Made by a program: the position numbers and the translations under genes
Shown here: positions 34,788-46,206 of the stretch, piece after piece
Layout of the letters: every line of letters begins with the position of its first letter
Position numbering within the stretch: the stretch's first letter is position 1
Source: Pseudacidovorax sp. NFM-22
GTDB taxonomy: Bacteria > Pseudomonadota > Gammaproteobacteria > Burkholderiales > Burkholderiaceae_C
Length of the DNA: 64,000 nt
Reading direction: 5' to 3'
Assembly: GCF_021401245.1 (NCBI RefSeq)
Contig: NZ_JACBFY010000005.1
Coordinates: 372,001-436,000 of the forward strand
Notes under the pieces: generated by a model
What the model saw: the letters and a program-made list of their open reading frames with translations, nothing else
What the model was told of the DNA's origin: nothing
Database searches by the model: none

Positions 34788-35777
34788 ATGCAACGAATGC
34801 TTCGCCGCCGCTGGCTGGCGGTGGCCGCCGCCACCGCCCTCGGCACCGCCGCCCTGACGCCCACGGCCTGGGCCCAGAGCTATCCCTCCAAGCCGATCAC
34901 CCTGGTGGTGGGCTTCGCGCCCGGCGGCTCGGGCGACATCCTGGCCCGGCTCATGGGCGACGCACTGGGCAAGGCGCTCGGGCAGACCGTGGTGGTGGAC
35001 AACCGCCCGGGCGCGGGCGCCACCATCGCCACCAGCTATGTGGCCACCGCCCCGGCGGACGGCCACACGCTGCTGTTCGTGACCAGCGGCTTCCCGGGCA
35101 GCACCTCGCTCTACCCCAGGCTCAACTACGACACCGTCAAGACCTTCGCGCCGGTGGCCAAGGTCGGCGCCTCGCCGGTCGTCGTGGTGGTGCCGGCGGC
35201 CTCGCCCTTCAAGGACTTCCGCGCCGTGCTCGATGCCGCACGCAAGTCGCCCGGCAAGCTCAACTACGCCGCGGGCGGCGGCGGGGCCACCACCACCAGC
35301 CTGGCCGCGGAATTCCTCAAGAGCGACGCGAAGGTCGACATGCAGATGATTCCGTACAAGGGCTCCGGCCCGGCCCTCACGGCGCTGCTGGCGGGCGAGG
35401 TGGACCTGGGCTTCGACATCCCGTCCAGCGCCCTGCCCCACATCCAGACCGGCAAGCTGCGCGCGCTGGCCGTGACGACGGCGAAGCGCTCGGCCGTGCT
35501 GCCCGAGGTGCCCACGGTGGCCGAGCTGGCGCTGCCCGGCTTCGAGGTGACCGGCTGGTTCGGCATCCTGGCCCCGGCCGCCACGCCGCCGGCCATCGTG
35601 GACCGCCTGAACCGCGAGGTGAACGCTGCCCTCGCCCAGCCGGCCGTGCAGCAGCGCCTGCAGGCGCTGGGCGTGGAGCCCGGCGGCGGCACCAGCGCGG
35701 CCTTCGGCCAGTTGATCGCGACCGAGACGGTGCGCTACGGCGACGCCATCCGCCGCCTGGGGCTGCGGGCCGAATGA
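34788..35777 (+). CDS. Bug-family solute-binding protein
   Basis: 329 residues from ATG 34788 with an AAGGAGA ribosome-binding site. The signal peptide, MQRMLRRRWLAVAAATALG and on, is cleaved near TAWAQ. The mature protein begins SYPSKPITLVVGFAPGGSGD and has VVDNRPGAGATIA, MIPYKGSGPALTALLAGEVDLGF and LPEVPTVAEL, all typical of Bug proteins. Its last codons overlap the next start (ATGA), so it is translationally coupled to the FAD oxidoreductase and probably supplies that enzyme's substrate. Confidence 0.94.
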   Translation: MQRMLRRRWLAVAAATALGTAALTPTAWAQSYPSKPITLVVGFAPGGSGDILARLMGDALGKALGQTVVVDNRPGAGATIATSYVATAPADGHTLLFVTSGFPGSTSLYPRLNYDTVKTFAPVAKVGASPVVVVVPAASPFKDFRAVLDAARKSPGKLNYAAGGGGATTTSLAAEFLKSDAKVDMQMIPYKGSGPALTALLAGEVDLGFDIPSSALPHIQTGKLRALAVTTAKRSAVLPEVPTVAELALPGFEVTGWFGILAPAATPPAIVDRLNREVNAALAQPAVQQRLQALGVEPGGGTSAAFGQLIATETVRYGDAIRRLGLRAE

Positions 35778-37426
35778 CGCGCGCAGTGCACGCAGGGGCC
35801 GGCCTCGGCCATGAGCTGCAGGCCGACCTGGTGGTGGCGGGCGGCGGGCTGGGCGGCATCGCCGCCACCCTGGCCGCGCTGCGCCAGGGGCTGCGCGTGG
35901 TGCTGGTCGAAGAGCTCGACTGGCTCGGAGGCCAGCTCACCGCGCAGGGCGTGCCCTTCGACGAGCATCCGTGGATCGAGCATGTCAGCGCCTCGCTCAG
36001 CTATGCGCAGCTGCGCCAGGGCATCCGGGCCTACTACCGCGACCACCTGCCCCTCACGCCCGAGGCGCGGCTGCATCCGCGGCTCAACCCGGGCCAGGGC
36101 AACGTCAGCACGCTCTGCCACGAACCCTGGGTGGCCGTGCGGGTGATCGACGCGCTGCTGGCACCGCACGAGGCGGCGGGCCGCCTCGTCGTGCTGCGCG
36201 AGCACCGCATCGATGCGGCCGAGGTGGCGGGCGACACCGTGCGCGCCCTGCATGCCTTCGACCTGCGCGAAGGCCGCCTGCGCGTGCTGCAGGCCCCGAT
36301 GTTCATCGACGCCACCGAGATAGGCGACCTGCTGCCGCTGGCCGGCGTCGAGCATGTGTTCGGCGCCGAGGCGCGCGCGCAGACGGGCGAGCCGCATGCG
36401 CTGGACGAGGCCGATCCGTACGACCAGCAGGCCATCACCTGGTGCCTGGCGGCCGAGCTTCGGCCCGGCGAGGACCACACCATCGAGCGCCCGCGCGACT
36501 ACGACCGCCTGCGCATGCTGCAGCTGCCCTGCTGGCCCGGCCCGCAGTTGAGCTGGACCCTCAGCGACTTCGTGACCCACCAGCCCCGCGTGCGCCCGCT
36601 GTTCGTGGGCCCGACCGATGAAGAGGGGCTGTACGACCTGTGGCATGCGCGGCGCATCGCCTGGCGCGGGCACTTCGCGCCGGGCGCCTATGCCAGCGAC
36701 ATCACGCTGGCCAACTGGCCGCAGATGGACTACTGGGAGCAGCCGGTGGTGGGCGTGGACCGCACGGCGCAGCAGCAGGCCCTGCAGGCCGCGCGCGAAC
36801 TGAGCCTGGCCTTCTTCTACTGGATGCAGACCGAGGCGCCGCGCCACGACGGCGGCGAAGGCTATCCGGAGCTGCGCCTGCGCGGCGACGTGCTGGGCAC
36901 GGCCGACGGACTGGCCAAGCAGGCCTACTACCGCGAAGGCCGCCGCATCGTGGCCGAGTTCACCGTGCTGGAGCAGCACATCGGCGTGCAGGCCCGCCCG
37001 GGCGATGACGGCGCCGAAGTCTTCGCCGACAGCGTGGGCCTGGGCGGCTACCGCATCGACCTGCACCCGAGCACACGCGGGCGCAACACGGTGGACATCG
37101 ACGCCTACCCGTTCCAGATCCCGCTGGGCGCCCTGCTGCCGGTGCGGGTGGACAACCTGCTGCCGGCCTGCAAGAACATTGGCACCACGCGCGTGACCAA
37201 CGGCGCCTACCGCGAACACCAGACCGAATGGAGCATCGGCGAGGCCGCCGGCCTGCTCGCGGCCTTCGCGCGGCAGCGCCGCACCCTGCCGCGGGCCGTG
37301 CGCAGCACACCGGGCCTGCTGGCCGACTTCCAGCGCCTGTTGCAGCGCCAGGGCGTGATGCTGGCCTGGCCGCGCTTCGGCGCACTCACGCCGACGCTGC
37401 GCACCGGCTACCAGACGGCGCGCTGA
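35774..37426 (+). CDS. FAD-dependent oxidoreductase of unknown substrate
   Basis: 550 residues. The N-terminal Rossmann motif is DLVVAGGGLGGIAATLAAL at about 19-37, followed by VVLVEELDWLGGQLTAQGVP, as in FAD-dependent oxidoreductases of the FAD_oxidored (Pfam PF12831) kind. FIDATEIGDLLPLAG marks the second FAD contact and LLPACKNIGTTRVTNGAYR the C-terminal one. No signal peptide or membrane anchor is present, so it is cytosolic. Tight coupling with a Bug protein under a LysR gene suggests an organic-acid catabolic module. Confidence 0.85.
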   Translation: MTRAVHAGAGLGHELQADLVVAGGGLGGIAATLAALRQGLRVVLVEELDWLGGQLTAQGVPFDEHPWIEHVSASLSYAQLRQGIRAYYRDHLPLTPEARLHPRLNPGQGNVSTLCHEPWVAVRVIDALLAPHEAAGRLVVLREHRIDAAEVAGDTVRALHAFDLREGRLRVLQAPMFIDATEIGDLLPLAGVEHVFGAEARAQTGEPHALDEADPYDQQAITWCLAAELRPGEDHTIERPRDYDRLRMLQLPCWPGPQLSWTLSDFVTHQPRVRPLFVGPTDEEGLYDLWHARRIAWRGHFAPGAYASDITLANWPQMDYWEQPVVGVDRTAQQQALQAARELSLAFFYWMQTEAPRHDGGEGYPELRLRGDVLGTADGLAKQAYYREGRRIVAEFTVLEQHIGVQARPGDDGAEVFADSVGLGGYRIDLHPSTRGRNTVDIDAYPFQIPLGALLPVRVDNLLPACKNIGTTRVTNGAYREHQTEWSIGEAAGLLAAFARQRRTLPRAVRSTPGLLADFQRLLQRQGVMLAWPRFGALTPTLRTGYQTAR

Positions 37427-37443
37427 AGACCGGGTGCGCGGTC

Positions 37444-37604
37444 ACAAGGTGTGAATGAATCCGACGTGGCCGAGCGGGCTGCCAAAACGCGGCCAATCAA
37501 GGCGCAAAGCGCAGCCATAGCTCGGGCTATGGCGAGCATTTGCAACGCGGAGTGGGCGTGTTTTGGCAGAACGAGCGGGCATGGCGGGTTCGGTCACACC
37601 TTGT
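37444..37604. repeat. 161-bp imperfect palindrome (intergenic repeat or MITE-like element)
   Basis: The left half starts ACAAGGTGTGA at 37444 and the right half ends with its complement TCACACCTTGT at 37604. The centre is an exact 8-bp stem GCCATAGC/GCTATGGC around TCGG (37514-37533). Between these, the arms match imperfectly along most of about 78 nt each, including CTGCCAAAAC in the left arm and GTTTTGGCAG in the right. It fills the space between convergent genes and touches the stop codon of the efflux gene. As RNA it would make a long hairpin and could stop transcription from both sides. No second copy was found in this window. Confidence 0.8.
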
Positions 37605-39013
37605 CAGACGGCGTCGCGCCAGCCGCCGCCCAGCACACGGTAGAGCCGCACCTGCATCTGCAGCAGGGCCTGGTGCAGCGAGGCCGCCTCGTCTTCGGCC
37701 TGGAAGAGCGTGCGCTGCGCGTCCAGCAGGGCCAGCGCGTCGTCGGCCCCGGCGCGCCAGCGCGCCTCGGCCAGGCGATGGGCGCGGCGGGCCTCGGCCA
37801 GTGCGCCGGCCTGCGCCTCGCGCCGGGCCCGCAACGCAGCCTGCGACTGCAGCGCCGCGTCGACCTCGGCGAAGGCTTGCACCACCGCGTGCCGGTACGC
37901 GGCCAGCCGCTCGTCCTGCACCGCCTCCGCCTCGTCCCGTTCGGCCGCCAGGCGGCCACCGTCGAGCAGGGGCGCCACCAGCCCCGCCGCCAGCGCATAG
38001 GCGGGATCGCGCAGCAGCGTGCGCGACGAGGCGCTCTCGGCAGCGAGGCCAGCGGTCAGCGTGAGGCGGGGCCAGCGTGCGGCTTCCGCGGCCAGGCGTT
38101 GCGCGTCGGCGGCGGCCAGCAAGGCGGCCGCGCGGGCGATGTCGGGGCGGCGCGCCAGCAGCGATGCGGGCAGGCCAGGGGCGACCGCAGGCAGGGTCAG
38201 TTCGGACAGCCGGCTGGTCGGCGTCGGGCCCGGGTCGGGTCGGCCCGTCAGGACCGCGAGCGTGGCGCGAAGCTCCGCCCACCGCTGGTGCAGCGCCTGC
38301 ACCTGCGCGCGCTGCGCCTGCACCAGGCCGCGCTGCCGGCTGGCTTCGAGGGCGGTGGCACGCCCGGCCCGCAGCCGCACCTCGGTCAGTGCGGCGATGC
38401 GCTCGGCCGCTGCCTGGCTGGCTTCGCCGAGCCGGATGCGCTCGGCCAGGCCCACGGCCTCGAGCCATGCATCGGCTGCCGTGGCCGTCAGCAGGAGGCG
38501 CAGCGCCTGCGCATCGAGCGCGCTGGCCTGCACGGCGGCGTGCGCCGCGTCGCGCCCGGCCTCCAGGCGGCCCCACAGGTCCCATTCCCAGGCCGCGCTC
38601 AGGCCCAGCGCGTGGCGCGGCTCGGCGTCGACCGCCTGCCCGCCGAGGCCGCCCTGGCCACGGACCTGCACCTGAGCCTCCAGCGCAGGCCAGCGGCTGG
38701 CGCCGGCCTGGCGCGCCCGGGCCTGCGCCTGACGCAGCCGTGCCGCCGCGGCGGCCAGGTCCGGCGAGCCGAACTGCACGCGCGCGACCAGGGCGTCGAG
38801 TTCGGCACTGCCGAAGCGCGTCCACCAGCCCTCCTCGGCCAGCAGGGCGCCAACGGATGCCGGATCGGCGGCCGACCACCGCTCGGGCAGGACCGGCGCC
38901 GCAGCCCGGCCGGCCGGTAGCGTCGGCGCGGCGCAGGCGGCCAGCAGCCCGGCCAGCGCCAGGACCAGTGCACGCGCGCCGGGGCGGCGCGCCATCGGAA
39001 TGAGGGGTCGCAT
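37604..39013 (-). CDS. Outer-membrane efflux lipoprotein (RND/NodT-OprM/TolC family)
   Basis: 469 residues from ATG 39013. A lipoprotein signal ends at LLAAC with Cys27. The paired coiled-coil helices and repeat structure of NodT-type factors are clear: WWTRFGSAELDALVARV, ARARQAGASRWPALEAQ, WEWDLWGRLEAGRDAA, and LARRPDIARAAALLAAADAQ. It should form the outer-membrane channel for the MacA-MacB pair immediately upstream. Its start is 3 bp after the macB-like stop, so the three genes form one translational unit. Confidence 0.93.
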   Translation of the reverse strand: MRPLIPMARRPGARALVLALAGLLAACAAPTLPAGRAAAPVLPERWSAADPASVGALLAEEGWWTRFGSAELDALVARVQFGSPDLAAAAARLRQAQARARQAGASRWPALEAQVQVRGQGGLGGQAVDAEPRHALGLSAAWEWDLWGRLEAGRDAAHAAVQASALDAQALRLLLTATAADAWLEAVGLAERIRLGEASQAAAERIAALTEVRLRAGRATALEASRQRGLVQAQRAQVQALHQRWAELRATLAVLTGRPDPGPTPTSRLSELTLPAVAPGLPASLLARRPDIARAAALLAAADAQRLAAEAARWPRLTLTAGLAAESASSRTLLRDPAYALAAGLVAPLLDGGRLAAERDEAEAVQDERLAAYRHAVVQAFAEVDAALQSQAALRARREAQAGALAEARRAHRLAEARWRAGADDALALLDAQRTLFQAEDEAASLHQALLQMQVRLYRVLGGGWRDAV

Positions 39014-39015
39014 GC

Positions 39016-41021
<2,006 letters not shown>

Positions 41022-41028
<7 letters not shown>

Positions 41029-42188
41029 TGCAGCCACGCGGGCCACCGGGACACCTGCGTCTCGCCGACGATCAGCTGCTCGCCTTCGGCCAGGCCCTGC
41101 GTCACCTCGGCCAGGTGGCGGCTGCGCACGCCCAGCTGCACCTCGCGGACCTGGGCGCCGATGCGTGCATCCAGCACCCGCACCTGGGTGCGCCCGGGCG
41201 GGCCGGGCACCGGCTGCAGCGCCGACAGCGGCACGGCCACGGCCTGCGGCGCCTGCGCCACGCGCAGGCCGACCTGGGCGGTCATCTGCGGCAGCAGCGC
41301 CCCGTCGGCGTTGTCCACGTCGAAGAGCACGGTGTAGGTCACGGCCTTGGTGGCGGCAGGCGCGGCCGCAGCACCCTCGGCACTCTTGTCCGCCAGCGGC
41401 GGGGCGGGCAGCACCTGGCGCACGCGGCTGTGCCAGCGCCGGGGCTGCGCCTGGTCCTCGCCGCCCAGCGTGGTGAAGCTGGCCGGCATGCCGGCGCGCA
41501 CGCGGCCGATGTCGGCTTCGGAGACCTCGGTCCACACGGTCATGGTGGCCAGGTCGGCGAGGCGCAGCACGCGCGGCGTCTGGTAGGTGGCGTTGAGGGT
41601 CTGCCCCTCGCGCGCCTCGACGCCGATCACCGTGCCGTCCATGGGCGCGTAGATGCGGGTGTAGCCCAGGCGGGCTTCGTCGGCGCGCTGGGTGGCGCGG
41701 GTCTGGGCGATCTGGGCGCGCCACTGGTCCAGGCGGGCGCTGCGCACGGCCAGCTCGGCCTGCGCGGTCTGCACGTCCTCGCCGCGCGTGGCGCCGTCGG
41801 CATCCAGCCGCTGCTGCCGCGCGGCCTGGTCGCGGGCCAGTTGCCATTGCGCTTCTTCCTCGGCCAGCTGCGCGCGCAGGGCCTGCAGCTGGGCACGGCC
41901 GGCATCGACCACGGCCTGCTGCACGCTGGGGTCGATCTCCACCAGCAGCTGGCCCTGGCGCACGGTGTCGCCGGCCGCCACGTGCAGGCGGCGGATCTGC
42001 CCCGAGACCTGCACCCCCACGTCCACGAAGCGGCGCGGCTGCAGGGTGCCGATGGCGGTCACGCTGGCCTCCACGTCGTGGCGGCGCACGGTCTCGGTCT
42101 GGTGCTGCACGGTGGGCTGCGCCATCCATGCCGTCAGGCCCGCGCCCGCGGCCAGCACCACGGCGGCCATGATCCAGCGCCGCTTCAC
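41022..42188 (-). CDS. MacA-like periplasmic adaptor (HlyD/membrane-fusion family)
   Basis: 388 residues. One N-terminal membrane anchor (about 5-22) is followed by the lipoyl half-motifs GVQVSGQIRRLHVAAGDTVRQGQLLVEID-like in the first third, split here by a long alpha-hairpin (QALRAQLAEEEAQWQLARDQ). The second half-motif is YTRIYAPMDGTVIG, and beta-barrel and membrane-proximal domains end the protein. It bridges MacB to the outer-membrane factor. The start overlaps the DUF4198 gene's stop by four bases. Confidence 0.93.
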
Positions 42189-42820
42189 GGAGACGTCACC
42201 TCGAAGCTCAGCGTGGCGCTGTGGCGCACCTCGTCATAGTCCTGACCCTCGAAGCGCGCCTTGCCGCCATCCACGCTTGCCATCACGGACAGCACGTAGA
42301 GCCCGGCAAAGGGCGTGGGCAGCGTCACCGTTCCATCCGCATCGGGCCGCAGCAGCCGTTGCCAGCCTGCATCCGTCTGCACCTCGACCTGGGTGGCCGC
42401 CACGGGGCGGCCCTTCCACATCAGGCGGAAGCGCCGGCCCTCGGGCTCGGTCGGCACCAGTTCCAGGTCATTGACGGGCAACGTCTCATTCCGGCCCAGG
42501 CGGGCCTGATGGTGGACCAGCACGCGCTGCCCTTCGGTCTCGACCGCCGTCAGGCGCAGGTCGCCAGCCGCCGCGTTGCCGCGTGCGATGCGGCCGTCAG
42601 GCCCGGGCACGTGCGCGGCATCCGCACCGGGCGCGGCCAGCGCCTGCAGCAGTGGCAGGGCAAGGGCGGGCTGGTCGGGCGGACCGGCGCGAAGGCGCGC
42701 GCCCTGGGCCGTGGGCTGCAGCCAGAGCGGCCCGGCCAACGCCGGGGCGGCCGCCACCGAGAGCAACCCGGCGCCTGCGGCCAGCAGCGCCGCGTGCATC
42801 AACGGCGAGACGGCGCTCAC
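42185..42820 (-). CDS. DUF4198-like exported protein, second copy
   Basis: 211 residues with a signal peptide ending at about PALAGPLW. The mature part has the DUF4198-type beta-sandwich pattern: VEVQTDAGWQRLLRPDADGT and GLYVLSVMAS near the C-terminus, parallel to the neighbouring copy. Unlike that copy, the mature N-terminus would be Gly-Pro-Leu-Trp, lacking histidine. COG5266 relatives are annotated as periplasmic components linked to cobalt/nickel transport, without firm function. It is translationally coupled to macA, so it likely works in the periplasm with the pump or the receptor. Confidence 0.75.
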   Translation of the reverse strand: MSAVSPLMHAALLAAGAGLLSVAAAPALAGPLWLQPTAQGARLRAGPPDQPALALPLLQALAAPGADAAHVPGPDGRIARGNAAAGDLRLTAVETEGQRVLVHHQARLGRNETLPVNDLELVPTEPEGRRFRLMWKGRPVAATQVEVQTDAGWQRLLRPDADGTVTLPTPFAGLYVLSVMASVDGGKARFEGQDYDEVRHSATLSFEVTSP

Positions 42821-42853
42821 TGCACGAACCCCGGCCGGACTGGCATTCCGGCC

Positions 42854-43504
42854 TCAGCGCGCCACATAGCTCAGCGTGGCGGTGTAGTCGACGGCGTCCA
42901 CGCGGGTGCCAGCCACGTCCTGGGCATGGCGGTCGGTGTGGGCGGCGATCAGCACATAACGGCCGGCACCGCGGTCCGGCACGGTGAGCCAGCCATCGGC
43001 GTCGGTCTGCAGGCGCCGGCTCCAGCCCGCGGGATCGACCACGGTCACTGCGCGGCTGCCCGCCGGCTGGCCCTTGAAGACCAGGCGGAAACGGCTGGCC
43101 CCGGCCTGTTCGGGGACGAACTCGTAGTCGAGCACGGCGCGCGTGTCGCGCCGGCCCTCACGGGCATTGAAGACAGCCGCCTTGAGCACCCCGTCCTTGC
43201 CGCGCCAGGGCTTCCAGACCTGGTCGTTGATCAGGCGCAGGTCCGCATCCGCGGGCACGGGGGCCGCCAGCAAATGGTCCTCGCGGACCGCGAGCGGCAA
43301 CGGTGCGGCGGCATCGGCCGCGAAGAGTCGAGTGCTGGCACCCAGCCTGGCGACCTCGTCGCCGCGGTCGCGCTCGCCATCGACATCGCCGACGTAGACA
43401 CGGGCCGTGCCGGGCGCGGCGCGCTCGATCCAGAGCTGGTGGGCCTGGGCGCTGCCGATCGCGGCGGCAGCCAGGGCAAGGGCGAAGAAGGCGCGGTGGG
43501 CCAT
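42854..43504 (-). CDS. DUF4198 exported protein, first copy
   Basis: 216 residues. A signal peptide is probably cleaved at SAQA/HQLWIE, giving a mature protein that starts with histidine, a feature of several periplasmic metal-binding proteins. Later motifs are YEFVPEQAGASRFRLVFKGQ and DADGWLTVPDRGAGRYVLIA. DUF4198 proteins are often encoded next to TonB-dependent receptors. It lies 104 bp after the receptor's stop and 33 bp before the second copy. A periplasmic metal- or siderophore-handling role is inferred from position only. Confidence 0.8.
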   Translation of the reverse strand: MAHRAFFALALAAAAIGSAQAHQLWIERAAPGTARVYVGDVDGERDRGDEVARLGASTRLFAADAAAPLPLAVREDHLLAAPVPADADLRLINDQVWKPWRGKDGVLKAAVFNAREGRRDTRAVLDYEFVPEQAGASRFRLVFKGQPAGSRAVTVVDPAGWSRRLQTDADGWLTVPDRGAGRYVLIAAHTDRHAQDVAGTRVDAVDYTATLSYVAR

Positions 43505-43608
43505 CGATGGTTCTCCGTGGAAATGGAAAGGAAGCGAGGACGCTGCGCGTCGTCGACGGCAGCACGAGATCCGTTGGAAGACACGGGCACGCGGCGGACC
43601 GCGGCCGA

Positions 43609-46083
43609 TCAGAAGCGGGCTTCGACGCCCAGCCGCAGCTGCCGCGGTGCGCCCCAGTAGCTGTTGCCCGTGGTGTTGTAGTAGCGCTTGTCGAAAGCGT
43701 TGAACACGTTGAGCGTGGCACTGAGCTGCGGCGTGAAGGGGTACTTCAGCATCAGGTCCACCACCGCATAGGCGGACTGCTCGAAGCGCTGGTTGCGCGC
43801 CGGCCCGAGGTCGTCGGTGTAGATCCCGCTCTGCCAGCGCACCGCGCCCCCAACGGTCAGGCCGTTGCCCACGCCGGCCATGCGCCAGCTGGTGGCCAGC
43901 TTGAAGTTGTTCTGCGCCACGTGGGTCAGCAGGCGCTGGCCCTCGCGGTCGCGCGTCATGTTGCGCGAAAAGCCGGCCGACAGCTGCCAGCCCGGGCGCA
44001 GCTCGCCGCTGGCTTCCAGCTCGAAGCCGCGCGTGCGGGTGCCCGACACGGCGCGGTAGGCCTGCGAGCCGTCGGGCGCAAAGGTGTTGGGAATGGAGAC
44101 GGCCAGGTTGTCCTGCTTGCTCTCATAGACGGCCGCGCTCAGGTTGAGCCGGTCGTCGAGCACGCTGCCCTTGATGCCCAGCTCACGGCTGGCGCCGGTC
44201 TGCGGATCGATCTGGTCGTCCGTGGGCGTCTTGTAATCCTGCGGCTTGAAGATGTCGGTGTAGCTGGCGTAGGCCGTCCAGTCACGGGCGAAGTCCCACG
44301 TGACGGCGGCATAGGGCGTGACCACGCCGCGCTCGCGCCGGTCGGTGGCGGTGAGGCTTGCGCCGGTCCAGCTCTGGCTGCGCTGCTGGCGCCGCCAGTC
44401 GGTCACGCGGGCGCCGAGCAGCACCGCCACGCCATCCAGTGGCTCGAAACGCACCGTGCCGTAGGCGCTGTTGAGGCGCTCGTCCGAGTCGTCGGTGCCC
44501 ACCTGCGGGTTGTAGGGTTCCAGTGGCGAGAGGCCGTTCCACAGGTAGATGTTGGGGATCGCCGGATCCCAGCCGGCATGCCGCCAGTTGGTGTAGGCCG
44601 GCGCGAAGTAGGCGGTACGCACGGCCGTCGCGCCGAACACCAGATCGTGCTGGCGCCCCAGCAGGTTGAAGCGACCGTTGACCTGCACGTCGGCCGCGTC
44701 CTGCCGCGGCGTGGCGGCCCAGCGCCCGGCCCACAGGCCCACGCCCGCGCCGGTCAGCCGGTCCGGATCGCCGTTGGACGCATAGCCGATCACCTCGTCG
44801 TAGGCGTTGAAGCTGCGCGCCACGGTGGCCTTGAGCGACCAGTCCGGCGAGAAATGGTGCTCCACCCCCCCGAAGAGGCTGCTGTATTCGCGGTGCGAGG
44901 TTGCCCAGGGCGGCGCGGCCGAGGCCGACACGTCCCACACGGCGCGGCTGCCGTCGCTGAAGTAGGCCGGCAGGCCGCCGCGGGCGTGCCCGGTCGCATC
45001 GAAGCGCTGCCACGACAGGCCGGCATGCAGCAGGGTGTCGGGCCCGACATCGGCCTCGAGCACGCCATAGAACACGTCCTTCTTCTCGTGCAGCCGGTCG
45101 ATGTACGACGCGTTGTCCTGCTTGGCGGCGACCAGGCGCCCGCGCAGCGTGCCGGCCGCATTGAGCGGGCCCGAGACGTCGAGCTCGCCGCGGCGGTGGG
45201 ACCACGACCCCAGCTCGCCGCGCACGCTGGCCTGGAAAGTGGCGGTGGGCCGCTTGCGCACCAGGTTGATGGCTGCGCCCGGCGAGCCGATGCCATTGAG
45301 CAGGCCGCTGGCGCCGCGCAGCACCTCCACGCGGTCGACCAGGGCGGTGTCGAAGGTCTGGAAGATGTCGGTGTAGTTGGAGTCCACCAGCTGCACGCCG
45401 TCCACCAGGTAGTTGTCGACCTGGAAGCCGCGCGCATAGATGGGCGAGCTGTCGCTGCCGGCATTGCCGGCCTGCGCGAGCGTGAGGCCCGGCGTCTGCT
45501 GGACCACATCGGTGAGCTGGGTGAGGCCCTGGTCGTCCAGACGCTGGCGGGTGATGACGCTGATGGACTGGGGGGTCTCGCGCGGCGCCAGCGGCAGGCG
45601 CGTGGCCAGGCTGGTGCTGCGCGCGATGTACGCACCGGTGCCTTCGGTGGTGGCGCTGCCATCCGCCTCGGCGCTGACCGTGATGGTGGCCAGCGTGGGC
45701 GCCGCGCCGGTCGCGGCTGGGCCGGCCTGGCCGGCCGGCGGTGCGGCAGGCGCCAGCACATAGCCGCCCGCGGCGGGCAGGGCTCGCAGGCCGGTGCCGC
45801 GCAGCAGCAGGGCAAAGCCTTCCTCCACGCCGTGGCGGCCGCGCAGCCCATCGCTGCGCAGGCCCGCCACGCGGGACGCATCCACCGACAGGCCGACCCC
45901 GGCCTGCTGCGCGAATCGCACCAGTGCCTGGTCGAGCGGGCCGGCCGGGATGTCGAACGGCGCCACCGCGGTGGACGGGGCGGGCTGCGCCCAGGCGGCG
46001 GCGGGCAGCCCCACGAGGCAGGCCAGGGCCAGGGCGGCGGCCACGGCGGTGGGGCGAAGGGCGGCGGGATGCGCGACGGTCAT
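43609..46083 (-). CDS. TonB-dependent siderophore receptor with STN signalling domain (FecA/FpvA type)
   Basis: 824 residues from ATG 46083. After the signal peptide (cleaved near AAWAQ) comes an STN domain: FDIPAGPLDQALVRFAQQAG at about 43-62. The plug contains TPQSISVITRQRL, DVVQQTPGLTLAQAG and VEVLRGASGLLNGIGSPGAA. The barrel ends with an aromatic C-terminus (GVEARF), as needed for outer-membrane insertion. The STN domain signals substrate arrival to FecR, whose gene lies just upstream, so this is a cell-surface signalling receptor. The ligand is probably a ferric siderophore. A terminator separates it from fecR, so it should have its own FecI-dependent promoter (46084-46166). Confidence 0.95.
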   Translation of the reverse strand: MTVAHPAALRPTAVAAALALACLVGLPAAAWAQPAPSTAVAPFDIPAGPLDQALVRFAQQAGVGLSVDASRVAGLRSDGLRGRHGVEEGFALLLRGTGLRALPAAGGYVLAPAAPPAGQAGPAATGAAPTLATITVSAEADGSATTEGTGAYIARSTSLATRLPLAPRETPQSISVITRQRLDDQGLTQLTDVVQQTPGLTLAQAGNAGSDSSPIYARGFQVDNYLVDGVQLVDSNYTDIFQTFDTALVDRVEVLRGASGLLNGIGSPGAAINLVRKRPTATFQASVRGELGSWSHRRGELDVSGPLNAAGTLRGRLVAAKQDNASYIDRLHEKKDVFYGVLEADVGPDTLLHAGLSWQRFDATGHARGGLPAYFSDGSRAVWDVSASAAPPWATSHREYSSLFGGVEHHFSPDWSLKATVARSFNAYDEVIGYASNGDPDRLTGAGVGLWAGRWAATPRQDAADVQVNGRFNLLGRQHDLVFGATAVRTAYFAPAYTNWRHAGWDPAIPNIYLWNGLSPLEPYNPQVGTDDSDERLNSAYGTVRFEPLDGVAVLLGARVTDWRRQQRSQSWTGASLTATDRRERGVVTPYAAVTWDFARDWTAYASYTDIFKPQDYKTPTDDQIDPQTGASRELGIKGSVLDDRLNLSAAVYESKQDNLAVSIPNTFAPDGSQAYRAVSGTRTRGFELEASGELRPGWQLSAGFSRNMTRDREGQRLLTHVAQNNFKLATSWRMAGVGNGLTVGGAVRWQSGIYTDDLGPARNQRFEQSAYAVVDLMLKYPFTPQLSATLNVFNAFDKRYYNTTGNSYWGAPRQLRLGVEARF

Positions 46084-46166
46084 GATGGGCGGGAGGTCTT
46101 GGCGTAAAGAAGCGGTGTTCACTTCCCTTGACGGCCCGGCCCGCACATCCGGAACCGCCTTCGCCG

Positions 46167-46199
46167 AAAAAAGCCCCGGTACCCGGGCGCGGCCGGGGC
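46167..46199 (-). terminator. Intrinsic terminator after fecI-fecR
   Basis: On the minus strand GCCCCGG (46193-46199 complement) and CCGGGGC (46173-46179 complement) form a 7-bp GC stem, possibly extended inside, followed by six T residues at 46172-46167. It sits 8 bp past the FecR stop codon. Confidence 0.7.
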
Positions 46200-46206
46200 C
46201 GGGACC

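Noticed and set aside
37444-37604. CRISPR repeat or integron attC site
   Set aside because: No repeat array, no spacers and no integrase; it is a single long inverted repeat.
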